A DNA stretch of 64,000 nucleotides from Micromonospora sp. WMMD812 (GCF_027497215.1 NZ_CP114904.1:6478501-6542500); one strand, 5' to 3'. Shown: positions 44,995 through 58,734, counted from the first letter of the stretch. Notes: generated by a model from the letters alone, not told the origin. Made by a program: numbers and translations.

Positions 44995-45885
44995 ATGACA
45001 CCCGGAGAGGGGAGTCCGTTGGTGACTGCTGAGCATGCGCACGCGGAGGGGGACGAGGCCGGTCCGGCGGCGTCCGTAAGCGTGCTCGACGAGATCCTGG
45101 CCGGCGTGCGCGAGGACGTGGCCCGGCGCCAGGAGCAGGTTCCGCTGGAGCGGATCCGGGAGTTGGCCGCCGCCGCCCCGCCGCCGCTGGACGCGTACGC
45201 GGCCCTGCGGAAGCCCGGCGTCGCGGTGATCGCCGAGGTGAAGCGCTCGTCGCCGTCGAAGGGCCAGCTGGCGGAGATCGCCGACCCGGCCGACCTGGCC
45301 GGCGACTACGCCGCCGGCGGGGCCCGGGCGATCAGCGTGCTGACCGAGGGGCGCTGGTTCGGCGGCTCGCTGGACGACCTGGCCGCGGTCCGCGCCGCCG
45401 TGCAGATCCCGGTCCTGCGCAAGGACTTCGTGGTCTCCAGCTATCAGGTGCACGAGGCCCGTGCCCACGGCGCCGACCTGGTGCTGCTGATCGTCGCCGC
45501 GCTGGAGCAGAACGTGCTGATGGGTCTGCTGGAGCGCATCGAGTCCCTCGGCATGACCGCGCTGGTCGAGGTGCACGACGAGGAGGAGGCCGACCGGGCG
45601 CTGGAGGCCGGCGCCCAGGTCATCGGGGTCAACGCACGCGACTTGCGTACCCTGGAGGTCGACCGCTCGGTGTTCGAGCGGATCGCGCCCGGCCTGCCCA
45701 GCAGCGTCGTGAAGATCGCCGAGTCCGGCGTGCGCGGCCCGCACGACCTCATCCGGTACGCCTCGGCGGGCGCCGACGCGGTCCTGGTCGGTGAGGGCCT
45801 GGTCACCCAGAAGAGCCCCCGCGAGGCGGTGGCCGAGCTGGTCAACGCCGGAAACCATCCGGCCACACCACGTCCGGTGCGCTGA
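44995..45885 (+). CDS. trpC: Indole-3-glycerol phosphate synthase
   Basis: 296 residues from the leaderless ATG 44995; GTG 45022 (with GGAGAGGGGA before it) is an alternative. TrpC closes the indole ring by decarboxylation. The barrel motifs are [57 protein letters not shown] and [12 protein letters not shown]. No TrpF domain is fused to it, consistent with PriA doing that step. It begins the trpCBA unit. Confidence 0.95.
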   Translation: MTPGEGSPLVTAEHAHAEGDEAGPAASVSVLDEILAGVREDVARRQEQVPLERIRELAAAAPPPLDAYAALRKPGVAVIAEVKRSSPSKGQLAEIADPADLAGDYAAGGARAISVLTEGRWFGGSLDDLAAVRAAVQIPVLRKDFVVSSYQVHEARAHGADLVLLIVAALEQNVLMGLLERIESLGMTALVEVHDEEEADRALEAGAQVIGVNARDLRTLEVDRSVFERIAPGLPSSVVKIAESGVRGPHDLIRYASAGADAVLVGEGLVTQKSPREAVAELVNAGNHPATPRPVR

Positions 45886-45921
45886 TCCCGCGCCGGCACC
45901 ACCCGTAGCGAGAGGATCCCG

Positions 45922-47157
<1,236 letters not shown>

Positions 47158-47162
47158 GTGCG

Positions 47163-48002
47163 ATGAGCGTCGCGGGTCGACCGGACGGAGCTGCCGGCAC
47201 GAGCCGGATCGGGGTCGCGTTCGACAAGGCCCGCGCGGACGGGCGGGCGCTACTGGTCGGCTGCATGCCGGCCGGCTTCCCGAGCGTCGAGGGCAGCATC
47301 GCGGCGATGACCGCGATGGTCGAGGCCGGGGTCGACGTGATCGAGGTGGAGATCCCGTACTCCGACCCCGTGATGGACGGCCCGGTGATCCAGAAGGCCA
47401 GCGACATCGCGCTCGCGGGCGGCGTCCGGACCGCGGACACGCTGCGCATCGTCGAGGCGGTCGCGGCCACCGGCGCGCCGGTGGTCATCATGACCTACTG
47501 GAACCCGATCGAGCGGTACGGCGTCGACGCGTTCGCCCGGGACCTCGACTCCGCCGGCGGCACCGGCCTGATCACCCCGGACCTCATCCCCGACGAGGCC
47601 GACGAGTGGCTCGCCGCCTCGGACGCGTACGGGCTGGACCGGACCTTCCTGGTCGCGCCGTCCTCCACCGACGCCCGGCTGGCGATGACCGTCGGGCACT
47701 GCCGGGGCTTCGTCTACGCCACCGCGATCATGGGGGTCACCGGCGCCCGCGCGCAGACCTCCACGGCGGCGCCGATCCTGGTCTCCCGCGTCCGGGAGGT
47801 CACCGACCTACCGGTGGGTGTCGGGCTGGGCGTCGGCACCGGGGCGCAGGCCGGCGCGGTCGGCGGGTACGCCGACGGTGTGATCGTGGGCAGCGCCCTG
47901 ATCCGGTGCCTGCTCGACGCGCCGGACGAGGCCGCCGGCCTGACCGCCCTGCGCGCCCTGAGCGCCGAACTGGCCGAGGGCGTCCGGCACCCCCAGCGCT
48001 GA
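47163..48002 (+). CDS. trpA: Tryptophan synthase alpha chain
   Basis: 279 residues from ATG 47163 (GTG 47154, overlapping trpB, is also possible; AGGGAG fits the ATG). TrpA splits indole-glycerol phosphate. The catalytic pair Glu61 and Asp72 is seen in EVEIPYSDPVMDGP, and GLITPDLIPDE and GVGLGVGTGAQA are family motifs. It ends the trp unit. Confidence 0.97.
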   Translation: MSVAGRPDGAAGTSRIGVAFDKARADGRALLVGCMPAGFPSVEGSIAAMTAMVEAGVDVIEVEIPYSDPVMDGPVIQKASDIALAGGVRTADTLRIVEAVAATGAPVVIMTYWNPIERYGVDAFARDLDSAGGTGLITPDLIPDEADEWLAASDAYGLDRTFLVAPSSTDARLAMTVGHCRGFVYATAIMGVTGARAQTSTAAPILVSRVREVTDLPVGVGLGVGTGAQAGAVGGYADGVIVGSALIRCLLDAPDEAAGLTALRALSAELAEGVRHPQR

Positions 48003-48017
48003 CCCGCCCCGTCCTTC

Positions 48018-48055
48018 CCACCGATCTTGCACTTTCCGCCCGTGGAATGCGGTGG
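48018..48055. terminator. Weak hairpin between trpA and the NUDIX gene
   Basis: CCACCG (48018-48023) can pair with CGGTGG (48050-48055), enclosing a second imperfect stem (TTTCC / GGAA). It lies 16 nt after trpA, in a gap that also contains GATCTTGCACT, a phrase seen in intergenic regions of relatives (memory only). Confidence 0.3.
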
Positions 48056-48105
48056 ATGTGGCTTTTGCCGGGGCGCCAACTGCATGATCGCGGGTGGCGG
48101 CGGGC

Positions 48106-48618
48106 TCAGGGGCGGGCGGGGGTGTTCTGGGCGCGCTGGCTCGGGGCGGCCGAGGGGGGCGCCGTGGGGCAGTCGCGGAGCACGCCGGAGCGGCCGGCGG
48201 TGGCGTCGACGATGGCCGCACGGGTGGTCGGGGTGACCGCCGCCGGCAGGTCGGACGGGTCGTGCCAGGAGAGCCGGCAGTCGCCGGGCGGATCGGCGAC
48301 CGGACGGTCGCCGTGGGCCTTCGCCCGGAACACGTGCACCAGGACGTCCGGCAGTGGGGCGGCGCGACCGGGCGGCGACGGCGCCGCGCAGGGCATCCCG
48401 TCGGCCAGGTGGTAGAGCCCCACCAGGTCGACCACCTCGATCTCGTACCCGGTCTCGGCGCGGATGTCGCGCAGCGCCGCGTCGACCGGACTCTCCGGAC
48501 GGCGCAGCCGCCCGCCGGGCAGCGCGTAGCGCCGCTCGCCCGGGCCGTGCCGGCAGAGCAGCACCCGGCCGGCCTCGTCGGTGACGACCGCGGCGACCGC
48601 CCAGGTGAGCGTGCTCAT
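48106..48618 (-). CDS. NUDIX hydrolase-like protein with altered Nudix box
   Basis: 170 residues from ATG 48618. The fold is NUDIX (WAVAAVVTDEAGRVLLCRHG, YALPGGRLRRPE), but the box reads G-x5-E-x7-RDIRAETGY: the first Glu of REUxEE is Asp and the second is Ala. Catalysis may be weakened or specialised. The last 30 residues are Pro/Ala-rich. On this strand TAGGCT (48627-48632) lies 8 nt before the ATG, giving a leaderless message; the gene is divergent from lgt. Confidence 0.8.
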   Translation of the reverse strand: MSTLTWAVAAVVTDEAGRVLLCRHGPGERRYALPGGRLRRPESPVDAALRDIRAETGYEIEVVDLVGLYHLADGMPCAAPSPPGRAAPLPDVLVHVFRAKAHGDRPVADPPGDCRLSWHDPSDLPAAVTPTTRAAIVDATAGRSGVLRDCPTAPPSAAPSQRAQNTPARP

Positions 48619-48706
48619 GGACAAAGAGCCTACGGCGGTGCAAACCAGAAGTCACCGTGACGGCCCGACCGGTGGACCGGGGTGCCACCGAACGGCTCCG
48701 CAGCGG

Positions 48707-48712
48707 TAGCGT
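48707..48712 (+). promoter_or_regulatory. -10 box of lgt (leaderless)
   Basis: TAGCGT lies 8 nt before GTG 48721. Together with the minus-strand TAGGCT at 48627-48632 it defines a compact divergent promoter of about 100 nt for lgt and the NUDIX gene. Confidence 0.5.
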
Positions 48713-48720
48713 GTGCATCC

Positions 48721-49935
48721 GTGACCTTCGCCTCGCTGTCCCCCCAGGCGGCCCTGCCCAGCCCCAGCACCGCCGTCTGGCAGCTCGGACCGCTGCCGAT
48801 CCGGGCCTACGCGCTGTGCATCATCGTCGGCATCGTGGTGGCCTGCCTGGTCACCGAGTACCGGTTGCGCCAGCGTGGCGTCGCGCCCGGCGCGGTGCTG
48901 GACATCGCGGTCTGGGCCGTGCCGGCCGGCATCATCGGCGCCCGGATCTACCACGTGATCACCTCGCCGGAGAAGTACTTCGGGACCGGCGGCGACCCCA
49001 TGAAGGCGTTCGCCATCTGGGAGGGTGGTCTCGGCATCTGGGGTGCGGTCGCCGGCGGCGCGGTCGGCGCCTGGCTCGCCGCACGGCAGTTGGGCATCCC
49101 GTTCGCGGTGGTGGCCGACGCGCTGGCCCCGGGCCTTCCGCTCGCCCAGGCGATCGGCCGGCTGGGCAACTGGTTCAACAACGAACTCTTCGGTGGCCGG
49201 ACCACCCTGCCCTGGGGCCTGGAGATCCACCGGATGGACCCGGACAATCCGGGTCACGCGCTGCGCGACGACGCCGGCCAACCCATCCTCGAACCCGGTC
49301 TCTACCACCCGACCTTCGCCTACGAGGCGCTCTGGAACGTCGGCGTCGCGGCACTGGTCTTCGTGCTCGACCGCAAGCTGCGGCTGGGGCGCGGCCGGGC
49401 GTTCGCGCTCTACGTCATGGGCTACACCGCCGGCCGGTTCTGGATCGAGCTGATGCGCACCGACGAGGCGAACACCATCCTCGGCGTCCGGCTCAACGTG
49501 TGGACCGCCGGCCTGGTCTTCCTCGGCGCGCTGATCTACTTCGTACGGGTCCGTGGCCCGCGGGAGTACCTGGTCCCGCTCGGCGCGGTGGCGACGCCCG
49601 CCGCGCCGGCCGAGTCCGACGTGTCCCAGGTCGACCTCTCCGCCCGCGAGGCCGGTTCGCGTGCGGCCGCCCCCGAGGGCTACCGGGTGGTCGACGAGGA
49701 GCAGTTCCGGGCGTACCGGGAGACGGGTGTGGTCCCCGCCGACCCGGCTGCCGAGGCATCCGAGTCGACCGAGGCCGAGCGGGGCGCGGAGACGTCGATC
49801 CCCGCCGGCCGCACCGACGGTGACCCGGAGCGGGCGTCCGAGGGCGACGACGACCGGCCGGCCGCCGGCGACGGACCGGCGCGGGACGACCGGGCCGGCG
49901 CGACCGGCTCGGGCCCGGCCGACCGCGACAGCTGA
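48721..49935 (+). CDS. lgt: Prolipoprotein diacylglyceryl transferase
   Basis: 404 residues from GTG 48721. Lgt transfers diacylglycerol from phosphatidylglycerol to the lipobox Cys, ahead of LspA. Seven membrane spans lie in 1-295; the core motifs are RIYHVITSPEKYF, WEGGLGIWGAVAGG and the signature GRLGNWFNNELFGG, with the later YEALWN and GRFWIELMRTD. Residues 300-404 are a disordered Glu/Ala/Asp-rich tail, a feature of actinobacterial Lgt. The neighbouring FAD gene follows after 15 nt. Confidence 0.95.
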   Translation: MTFASLSPQAALPSPSTAVWQLGPLPIRAYALCIIVGIVVACLVTEYRLRQRGVAPGAVLDIAVWAVPAGIIGARIYHVITSPEKYFGTGGDPMKAFAIWEGGLGIWGAVAGGAVGAWLAARQLGIPFAVVADALAPGLPLAQAIGRLGNWFNNELFGGRTTLPWGLEIHRMDPDNPGHALRDDAGQPILEPGLYHPTFAYEALWNVGVAALVFVLDRKLRLGRGRAFALYVMGYTAGRFWIELMRTDEANTILGVRLNVWTAGLVFLGALIYFVRVRGPREYLVPLGAVATPAAPAESDVSQVDLSAREAGSRAAAPEGYRVVDEEQFRAYRETGVVPADPAAEASESTEAERGAETSIPAGRTDGDPERASEGDDDRPAAGDGPARDDRAGATGSGPADRDS

Positions 49936-49950
49936 CGGGGGAGCGGCACC

Positions 49951-51138
49951 ATGCGTAGCGCGGTGGTGGTCGGCGCCGGGATCGGCGGCCTGTCGGTCGC
50001 CGGCGCGCTGGCCCGCTCCGGCTGGCAGGTCACCCTCCTCGAACGGGCCGACCGGGTCCGCCCCGACCCGACCGCGGTGGTGCTCTGGCCCAATGGGGTG
50101 CGCGCGTTGCGCGCGCTCGGCCTGGGGGCGGGCCTGGAGGCGATCGCCACCCCGCTGCCCGACGGCGGGGTCCGCCGCCCCGACGGGCACTGGCTGGTGC
50201 AGCCCCGCCCCACCCCGGCCGACCGGATGCCGGTGGTGGTGCATCGGGAGGACCTGCACGACGCGCTGATCGCCGGTCTCGGCGACCGGGTCGAGCTGCG
50301 GACCGGCGTGACGGTCCGCACCGTGCGCGCCGACCCGGGTGAGCGACCCGCGGTCGGCGACGGCCGGCACATGATCGAGGCCGACCTGCTCGTCGCCGCG
50401 GACGGCACCGACAGCGAGATCCGGCGGCGACTCGCCCCGGAATCCGCCGTGGTCAGCTCCGGCTGCGCCGCCTGGCGGGCGGTGATCCCCTGGTACCGGG
50501 CACCGCGGCTGCCCGCCGACCGGCCGGTCGGCGGCGAGGTGCTCGGCGCCGGCTACCGCTTCGTCTCGGCGTCGCTGGGCGAGCGCGGGTCGTCGGGCGG
50601 TTCCAGCCGGGGCGGCATCTACTGGGTGGCCACGGCGGCCGGCGCGCCCCGCCCCGAGCCCCCGGAGACCCAGCTCGCCCTGCTCCGCCGCTGGTACGCC
50701 GGCTGGCCGAGCCCGATCGGCGAGCTGCTCGACGCCACCGACCCGGCCGACCTGGTCCAGCAGGAGGTTCGTGAGCTGCGGCCGCTGCCCCGCGCGTACG
50801 GCTTCCCGGCCGGCCCGGGCGGGGTGGTGCTGCTCGGCGACGCGGCGCACGCCATGCCGCCGCACCTCGGCCAGGGCGCCTGCCTCGCCTTCGAGGACGC
50901 GGCCACCCTCGCCGCGCTGCTGCGCGAATCCCGCCTGCCCGACGCCGTGCAGGCGTACGACCGGGTGCGTCGTCCCCGCGCGGCCACCGTCGTGCGGCAG
51001 ACCCGCCGGATGTCGGCCGTGCTGCAGACCCGTGGCCGGCTGGCGCTGCGCGCCCGTGACGCGGCGCTCGGCACGCTGACCCCACGCCTGCTGAACACCG
51101 CGGCGACCTCGGCCGCCCAGTGGCGTCCCCCGGCCTGA
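49951..51138 (+). CDS. FAD-dependent monooxygenase
   Basis: 395 residues, PHBH-type flavoprotein. The FAD-binding GxGxxG is VVVGAGIGGLSVAGALA (5-21), the DG motif is LVAADGTDSEIRR (about 147-159) and the GD motif is LLGDAAHAMPPHLGQGACLAFEDA (in parts, about 291-314). It should hydroxylate an aromatic or similar compound using NAD(P)H and oxygen. It lies 15 nt after lgt and is likely transcribed with it, but no shared role is evident. Confidence 0.88.
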   Translation: MRSAVVVGAGIGGLSVAGALARSGWQVTLLERADRVRPDPTAVVLWPNGVRALRALGLGAGLEAIATPLPDGGVRRPDGHWLVQPRPTPADRMPVVVHREDLHDALIAGLGDRVELRTGVTVRTVRADPGERPAVGDGRHMIEADLLVAADGTDSEIRRRLAPESAVVSSGCAAWRAVIPWYRAPRLPADRPVGGEVLGAGYRFVSASLGERGSSGGSSRGGIYWVATAAGAPRPEPPETQLALLRRWYAGWPSPIGELLDATDPADLVQQEVRELRPLPRAYGFPAGPGGVVLLGDAAHAMPPHLGQGACLAFEDAATLAALLRESRLPDAVQAYDRVRRPRAATVVRQTRRMSAVLQTRGRLALRARDAALGTLTPRLLNTAATSAAQWRPPA

Positions 51139-51225
51139 GCGTCGATCCTGCGCTTGCGGTGGGGGCGAAGGGCGCCCCTCGGCCCGGGCACCGCCTGATC
51201 GGCGAGGCTCGGGCCGGGCACGAGG

Positions 51226-52071
51226 TCAGGCGATGACGGCGGCGGGTTCGGCGATGCAGGCGGTGCCGATCCGGCGGAAGCCGACCCGCAGGTAGACGCG
51301 GGCGATCTCCTCGCTGCCGGCGGACAGGAAGATCAGCTCGGTCCCGGCGGCGCGCAGCTCCTGGGCCAGCGTCGCGGTGACCGCCGCGCCCAGCCCCCGG
51401 CGACGGGCGGCGGGCAGCGCGGCCACCCCGGCGATCTCGGCCACGTCGCCGACCCGCATCGCCATCCCGCTGGCCAGCGCCCCGTCCGCCGGCGTGGCCG
51501 CCAGCACGGAGATCCGCCGGCCGTCGGCGATCCGCACCCGCTCCTCGTCCAGCGCGGCGACGTCCAGTTCCATGATCGCGGCGTCCCGTTCGGCCGGACC
51601 CGCGTCGCCCCGGGCGGTGCCGGCCGCGGCGAACGCCACGGCCGCGACGGCCCGCCGGGCGGCCACCTCGGCGGCGAAGTCCGGCGACTCCGGGTCGAGC
51701 ACCCGCACCGGTACGTCGCTGAGCGTCGCCGGGTCGGGCAGCGCCGCCGGGTCGAGCACCATCAGCGGCGCCTCCAGCACCGAGAGGCCGGCCGAGCGGG
51801 CGACCGGCAGCAGCGCGGGGGTCGTCTCGTGCACCCACTCGAAGGCCTCGGGCAGCCCCAGCTCCCGCTGGCGCTCCCGGGCCGCGTTGACGTCGGCCAG
51901 CGAGGGCGGCTCGGTCGCGTCCCGCCGGGGCCGGGCGTAGAACGGGAAACCGGCGCCGTCCCGGACAAACAGCACCAGGCCGCCGTACTCCTCCGCCCCA
52001 GCCCCGTCCCGGGGCACCGCGTCGTAGAAGCGTTCCAACCGGTCAAACAGGTCTTTGTGCAGGGGATCCAC
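51226..52071 (-). CDS. GNAT-family acetyltransferase
   Basis: 281 residues, GTG start at 52071 with minus-strand TAGTCT (52078-52083) 6 nt before it, a leaderless pattern. Two regions are seen: an N-terminal half with FVRDGAGFPFYARPRRDA and a C-terminal GNAT core with the acetyl-CoA loop LPAARRRGLGAAVTATLA and LRVGFRRIGTACI. The length suggests a double-GNAT or GNAT with an accessory domain. Substrate unknown. Convergent with the monooxygenase, divergent from gltB. Confidence 0.82.
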   Translation of the reverse strand: MDPLHKDLFDRLERFYDAVPRDGAGAEEYGGLVLFVRDGAGFPFYARPRRDATEPPSLADVNAARERQRELGLPEAFEWVHETTPALLPVARSAGLSVLEAPLMVLDPAALPDPATLSDVPVRVLDPESPDFAAEVAARRAVAAVAFAAAGTARGDAGPAERDAAIMELDVAALDEERVRIADGRRISVLAATPADGALASGMAMRVGDVAEIAGVAALPAARRRGLGAAVTATLAQELRAAGTELIFLSAGSEEIARVYLRVGFRRIGTACIAEPAAVIA

Positions 52072-52145
52072 CGCGCGAGACTACACGTCCCAGACTCTGG
52101 ACGGTGTGATCAATCTGGACTGGCCTTGCGGCCCCCGCCCTAACG

Positions 52146-52151
52146 TAGACT
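52146..52151 (+). promoter_or_regulatory. -10 box for gltBD
   Basis: TAGACT about 70 nt before the chosen gltB start; transcription would begin near 52158. No clear GlnR-type site was recognised in this 147-nt region. Confidence 0.35.
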
Positions 52152-52218
52152 CAATAGACCCACGCGGGCCGACGTCGTCCCCATCATGATCCAACCCTGA
52201 GTGACGACAGGAGGCCCG

Positions 52219-55200
52219 GTGGCCTTTCCGTACCCGCACCAGCCGCAGCCGGCCCCCACGCTCGGCCCGGGAGCGCCCGCGGCCGGGCTCTACGACCCCG
52301 CCCAGGAGCACGACGCCTGCGGCGTGGCCTTCGTGGCCGACCTGCACGGCCGCCGCTCGCACGCGGTCGTCGAGAACGGTCTCGGCGCGCTCTGCCGGCT
52401 GGACCATCGGGGCGCCCGGGGCGCGGAGCCGAACACCGGTGACGGCGCCGGCATCATGATCCAGGTGCCGGACGCCTTCCTGCGCACGGTGGTGGACTTC
52501 CAGCTGCCGCCCGCCGGCGAGTACGCCACCGGCCTGGTCTTCCTCCCGGACGGCGACGCCGCGGAGGCCCTCGCCCGCCGGGTGGTCGAGAAGTACGCGC
52601 TGGTCGAGGGGGCCGAGGTGCTCGGCTGGCGGGACGTGCCGGTCGACCCGAGCGGGCTCGGTGAGACGGCCGTGGCCGCCATGCCGCGGATCCGGCAGCT
52701 GTTCCTCGCCGCACGCCGGCTGACCGGGTCGCCGGCCGGGCCGGCCGGCTCGGCGCTGCGCGGCATCGAGCTGGACCGGGTCGCGTTCTGCGTGCGCAAG
52801 CAGGCCGAGCGGGAGAGCGCCGAGCGGGGCGCGCCCGCGTACTTCCCGTCGCTGTCGGCGCGGACCATGGTGTGGAAGGGCATGCTGACCCCCGACCAGC
52901 TGCCGGAGTTCTACCCGGAGCTGACCGACGAGCGGGTGGAGAGCGCGATCGCGCTGGTGCACTCCCGGTTCTCCACCAACACCTTCCCGTCCTGGCCGCT
53001 GGCCCACCCGTACCGGTTCATCGCGCACAACGGCGAGATCAACACGATCCGCGGCAACCGGAACTGGATGCAGGCGCGTGAGGCGTTGCTGCGGACGCCG
53101 GACCTACCCGGCAACATCCGGCGGATCTTCCCGGTCTGCACCCCGGGCGCCTCCGACTCGGCCAACTTCGACGAGGTCCTGGAGCTGCTGCACCTGGCCG
53201 GGCGGAGCCTGCCGCACGCGGTGCTCATGATGATCCCCGAGGCGTGGGAGAACGACCCGGGGATGCGCCCGGACAAGCGGGCCTTCTACCGCTTCCACGC
53301 GAGCCTCATGGAGCCGTGGGACGGCCCGGCCTCGGTCGCCTTCACCGACGGCGAGATCGTCGGTGCGGTGCTGGACCGCAACGGGCTGCGCCCCGGGCGC
53401 TGGTGGCGCACCGAGGACGGGCTCGTCGTGCTCGGCAGCGAGGCGGGTGTGCTCGACCTCGACCCGGCCCGGGTGGTCGCCAAGGGGCGGCTCCAGCCGG
53501 GGCGGATGTTCCTGGTCGACACGGTGGCCGGCCGGATCGTGCAGGACGACGAGATCAAGGCCGAGTTGGCCGCCGCGCAGCCGTACGGGGAGTGGCTGCA
53601 CGCCGGGCTGATCGAGCTGACCGACCTGCCCGCCCGCGAGCACATCGTCTACACCCACGACTCGGTGCGCCGCCGCCAGCAGACCTTCGGCTACACCGAG
53701 GAGGAGCTGAAGATCCTGCTCGCGCCGATGGCCCGCGCCGGCGCCGAGCCGATCGGTTCGATGGGCACGGACACCCCGATCGCCCCGCTCTCCACCCGGC
53801 CGCGGCTGCTCTACGACTACTTCCACCAGCTGTTCGCGCAGGTCACCAACCCGCCGCTGGACGCCATCCGGGAGGAGCTGGTGACCAGCCTCAGCTCCAC
53901 GATCGGCCCCGAGGGCAACCTGCTCGACCCGGGACCGGCGAGCTGCCGGCAGATCGTGCTGCCGTACCCGGTGATCGACAACGACGAGCTCGCCAAGATC
54001 CTCTCCATCGACGAGGACGGCGACCTGCCCGGCTTCAAGGCGGTCCGGGTCTCCGGGCTCTACCGGATCCGCGAGGGCGCGGCCGGCATCAAGGCCCGGC
54101 TCACCGAGATCTGCCGGCACGTCTCCGAGGCGATCGAGGACGGCGTGCGCATCCTCGTCCTCTCCGACCGCGACTCCAACGCCGACCTGGCCCCGATCCC
54201 GTCGCTGCTGCTCACCGCGGCGGTGCACCAGCACCTGGTCCGCGAGCAGACCCGGACCCAGGTGGCGCTGATCGTCGAGTCCGGTGACTGCCGCGAGGTG
54301 CACCACGCGGCGGTGCTGATCGGCTACGGCGCCGCGGCCGTCAACCCGTACCTGGCCTTCGAGTCGGTGGAGGACATGATCTCCACCGGGGCGCTGGTCG
54401 GCGCGGATCCGGCCAGGGCGGTGCGCAACTACGTCAAGGCGCTCGGCAAGGGCGTCCTGAAGATCATGTCCAAGATGGGCATCTCGACCGTGTCGTCGTA
54501 CTGCGGCGCACAGGTCTTCGAGGCGGTCGGGCTGGACGCCCGCCTGGTCGAGCGCTACTTCCGGGGCACCCCGAGCAAGATCGGCGGCATCGGCCTGGCC
54601 GGCATCCACGCCGAGGTCGCCGCCCGGCACGCCCTGGCCTGGCCGCCCGCCGGCACCCCGGCCTCCGACCGGCTGGAGGTCGGCGGCGAATACCAGTGGC
54701 GCCGCGAGGGCGAGGTGCACCTGTTCAACCCGGAGACGGTCTTCCTGCTCCAGCACGCCACCCGCAGCCGCGAGTACGACATCTTCAAGCGGTACACCGC
54801 CACGGTGGACGCGCTCGCCGCCGAGACCGGGTCGCTGCGCGGCCTGTTCACCCTGCGCGACGGCGTCCGTCCGCCGGTGCCCCTGGACGAGGTCGAGCCG
54901 GCCACCGAGATCGTCAAGCGGTTCGCCACCGGCGCCATGTCGTACGGGTCGATCTCGGCGGAGGCGCACGAGACCCTGGCGATCGCCATGAACCGGCTCG
55001 GCGGCAAGTCCAACACCGGCGAGGGCGGCGAGGACGTCGAACGGCTGCACGACCCGGCCCGCCGCTCGGCGGTCAAGCAGATCGCCAGCGGGCGGTTCGG
55101 CGTCACCAGCGAGTACCTGGTCAACGCCGACGACCTCCAGATCAAGATGGCGCAGGGCGCGAAGCCCGGCGAGGGCGGCCAACTGCCGGGCAACAAGGTC

Positions 55201-56929
55201 TGGCCGTGGATCGCCCGGACCCGGCACGCCACCCCCGGCGTCGGCCTGATCTCCCCGCCGCCGCACCACGACATCTACTCGATCGAGGACCTCGCCCAGC
55301 TGGTGCACGACCTGAAGTGCGTCAACCCCGCCGCCCGGGTGCACGTCAAGCTGGTCAGCGAGGTCGGTGTGGGCACCGTCGCGGCGGGAGTCGCGAAGCT
55401 CAAGGCGGACGTCATCCTGATCTCCGGCCACGACGGCGGCACCGGCGCGTCCCCGCTTAACTCGCTCAAGCACGCCGGCACCCCGTGGGAGCTGGGGCTG
55501 GCCGAGGCGCAGCAGACGCTGCTGCTCAACAAGCTCCGCGACCGGGTCACCGTGCAAGTCGACGGCCAGCTCAAGACGGGCCGGGACGTGCTCGTCGCGG
55601 CCCTGCTGGGCGCCGAGGAGTTCGGGTTCGCCACGGCGCCGCTGATCGTCGCCGGCTGCGTGATGATGCGGGTCTGCCACCTGGACACCTGCCCGGTCGG
55701 CATCGCCACGCAGAACCCGGTGCTGCGGGAACGGTTCACCGGCACGCCCGAGTTCGTGGAGAACTTCTTCCTCTTCCTCGCCGAGGAGGTCCGCGGCTAC
55801 CTGGCCGAGCTGGGCTTCCGGTCGATCGAGGAGGCCATCGGCCACAGCGAGCTGCTCGACGTCGCCCCCGCCGTCGCGCACTGGAAGGCGCACGGGCTCG
55901 ACCTGGCGCCGGTGCTGCACCTGCCGGAGCTGCCGCCGGACGCGGCCCGCCGCGGCGTACGGGCGCAGGACCACGGGCTGGACCGGGCGCTGGACAACGA
56001 GCTGATCGCGCTCGCCGAGCCGGCGCTGCGCCCTGCCGGGTCCCCCGCCTCGGCGCCGGCCACCTCCGCACCGGTCACGCCGGTCCGGGCCGAGCTGGCG
56101 ATCCGCAACGAGCACCGCAGTGTCGGCGCGATGCTCGGCGGCGAGGTGACCCGCCGCTACGGCGGGGCGGGGCTGCCCGCCGACACCGTCGAGTTCGCGC
56201 TGCGCGGCACCGCCGGGCAGTCCTTCGGCGCGTTCCTGCCGCGCGGGGTCACCCTGCGCCTGCACGGCGACGCCAACGACTACGTCGGCAAGGGGCTCTC
56301 CGGCGGCCGGATCATCGTCCGGCCGGACCCGGCCGCGCCCTTCGTCGACCCGGACGCCGCGCCCGGCGAGCGCGCCGAGGACCAGATCGTCGCCGGCAAC
56401 ACCATCCTGTACGGCGCAACCGCCGGTGAGGTGTTCCTGCGCGGCCGGGTGGGGGAGCGGTTCGCGGTGCGCAACTCCGGCGCGGCGGCCGTCGTCGAGG
56501 GGGTCGGCGACCACGGCTGCGAGTACATGACGGGCGGGACGGTGGTCGTGCTCGGGTCGACCGGGCGCAACTTCGCCGCCGGCATGTCCGGCGGCACCGC
56601 GTTCGTCCACCGGCTCGACCGGGGCCGGGTCAACGCCGAGCTGGTCGACCTGGCGCCGCTGCGCGAGGAGGAGCGGGCCGTCCTGCACGAGCTGGTGCAG
56701 CGGCACTTCGCCGAGACCGACTCGGCGGTCGCCGAGGAGCTGCTCAAGCGCTGGCCGGAGGCGGTGGAGGAGTTCACCGCCGTGGTGCCCCGGGACTATC
56801 GCCGGGTGCTGGAGATCATGCGGGCCGCCGAAGCCGCCGGCCGTGACGTCGACGACGCGGTGATGAGCGCGCTCGCCGCGCCCGCGTCGGTGCCGCCCGC
56901 TCCGCGGGCGGCCACCCAGGAGGTGGCTC

Positions 56930-56937
<8 letters not shown>
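52219..56937 (+). CDS. gltB: Glutamate synthase (NADPH) large subunit
   Basis: 1572 residues from GTG 52219 (AGGAGG 5-10 nt before; GTG 52201 is possible). GltB hydrolyses glutamine and reduces 2-oxoglutarate to two glutamates. Domains in order: amidotransferase with nucleophile Cys34 in EHDACGVAF after a short propeptide (34 to about 430), central domain (about 480-780), FMN/synthase barrel (about 860-1240) with [19 protein letters not shown] and the iron-sulfur cysteines in [19 protein letters not shown], and the beta-helix C-terminal domain ([31 protein letters not shown]). It overlaps gltD by 8 nt. Confidence 0.97.
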
Positions 56938-58438
<1,501 letters not shown>

Positions 58439-58470
58439 TCCGCCGGCTCGTCCCCTCCCGACCCGGATGT

Positions 58471-58497
58471 CGCCCCGGCCCGCCACCGGCCGGGGCG
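58471..58497 (+). terminator. Hairpin terminator after gltBD
   Basis: A perfect 10-bp stem CGCCCCGGCC / GGCCGGGGCG with a 7-nt loop, 33 nt after the gltD stop. Confidence 0.6.
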
Positions 58498-58622
58498 GTG
58501 TCGCGTGGGGCCCTGACGGGCCGGGCCGGCGTCGTGCGGCCTGACGGGGGCGGGCGGCGTGTGGCCCGCACCGGGGGCAGGGCGTCGTGTGGCCCGCACG
58601 GGGGCAGGGTGGCGTCGCGTGA
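58498..58622. repeat. Degenerate tandem repeats between gltD and the MFS gene
   Basis: About four imperfect units of roughly 28-30 nt share the core CGTCGTGTGGCCCGCAC followed by GGGGGCAGGG or similar (58531, 58556, 58584, 58612 areas). No coding or RNA signal was seen in this gap; the repeats suggest slippage in GC-rich DNA. Confidence 0.5.
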
Positions 58623-58734
58623 GCCGCCTCACGAAGACGGGCAAATCGGGGCAACTGCCGCCACACTTGTCGGCGGCCGAACCGACGTGGGACCGGCCCT
58701 GTCGTCATGACCGTCGGGTCGGGGAGGTTGTGCC

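Noticed and set aside
53104..56706. 1200-residue open frame antisense to gltB
   Set aside because: It is the high-GC shadow of gltB: low-complexity Arg/Gly/Pro/His/Asp sequence without any domain, and the sense frame encodes a fully conserved protein.
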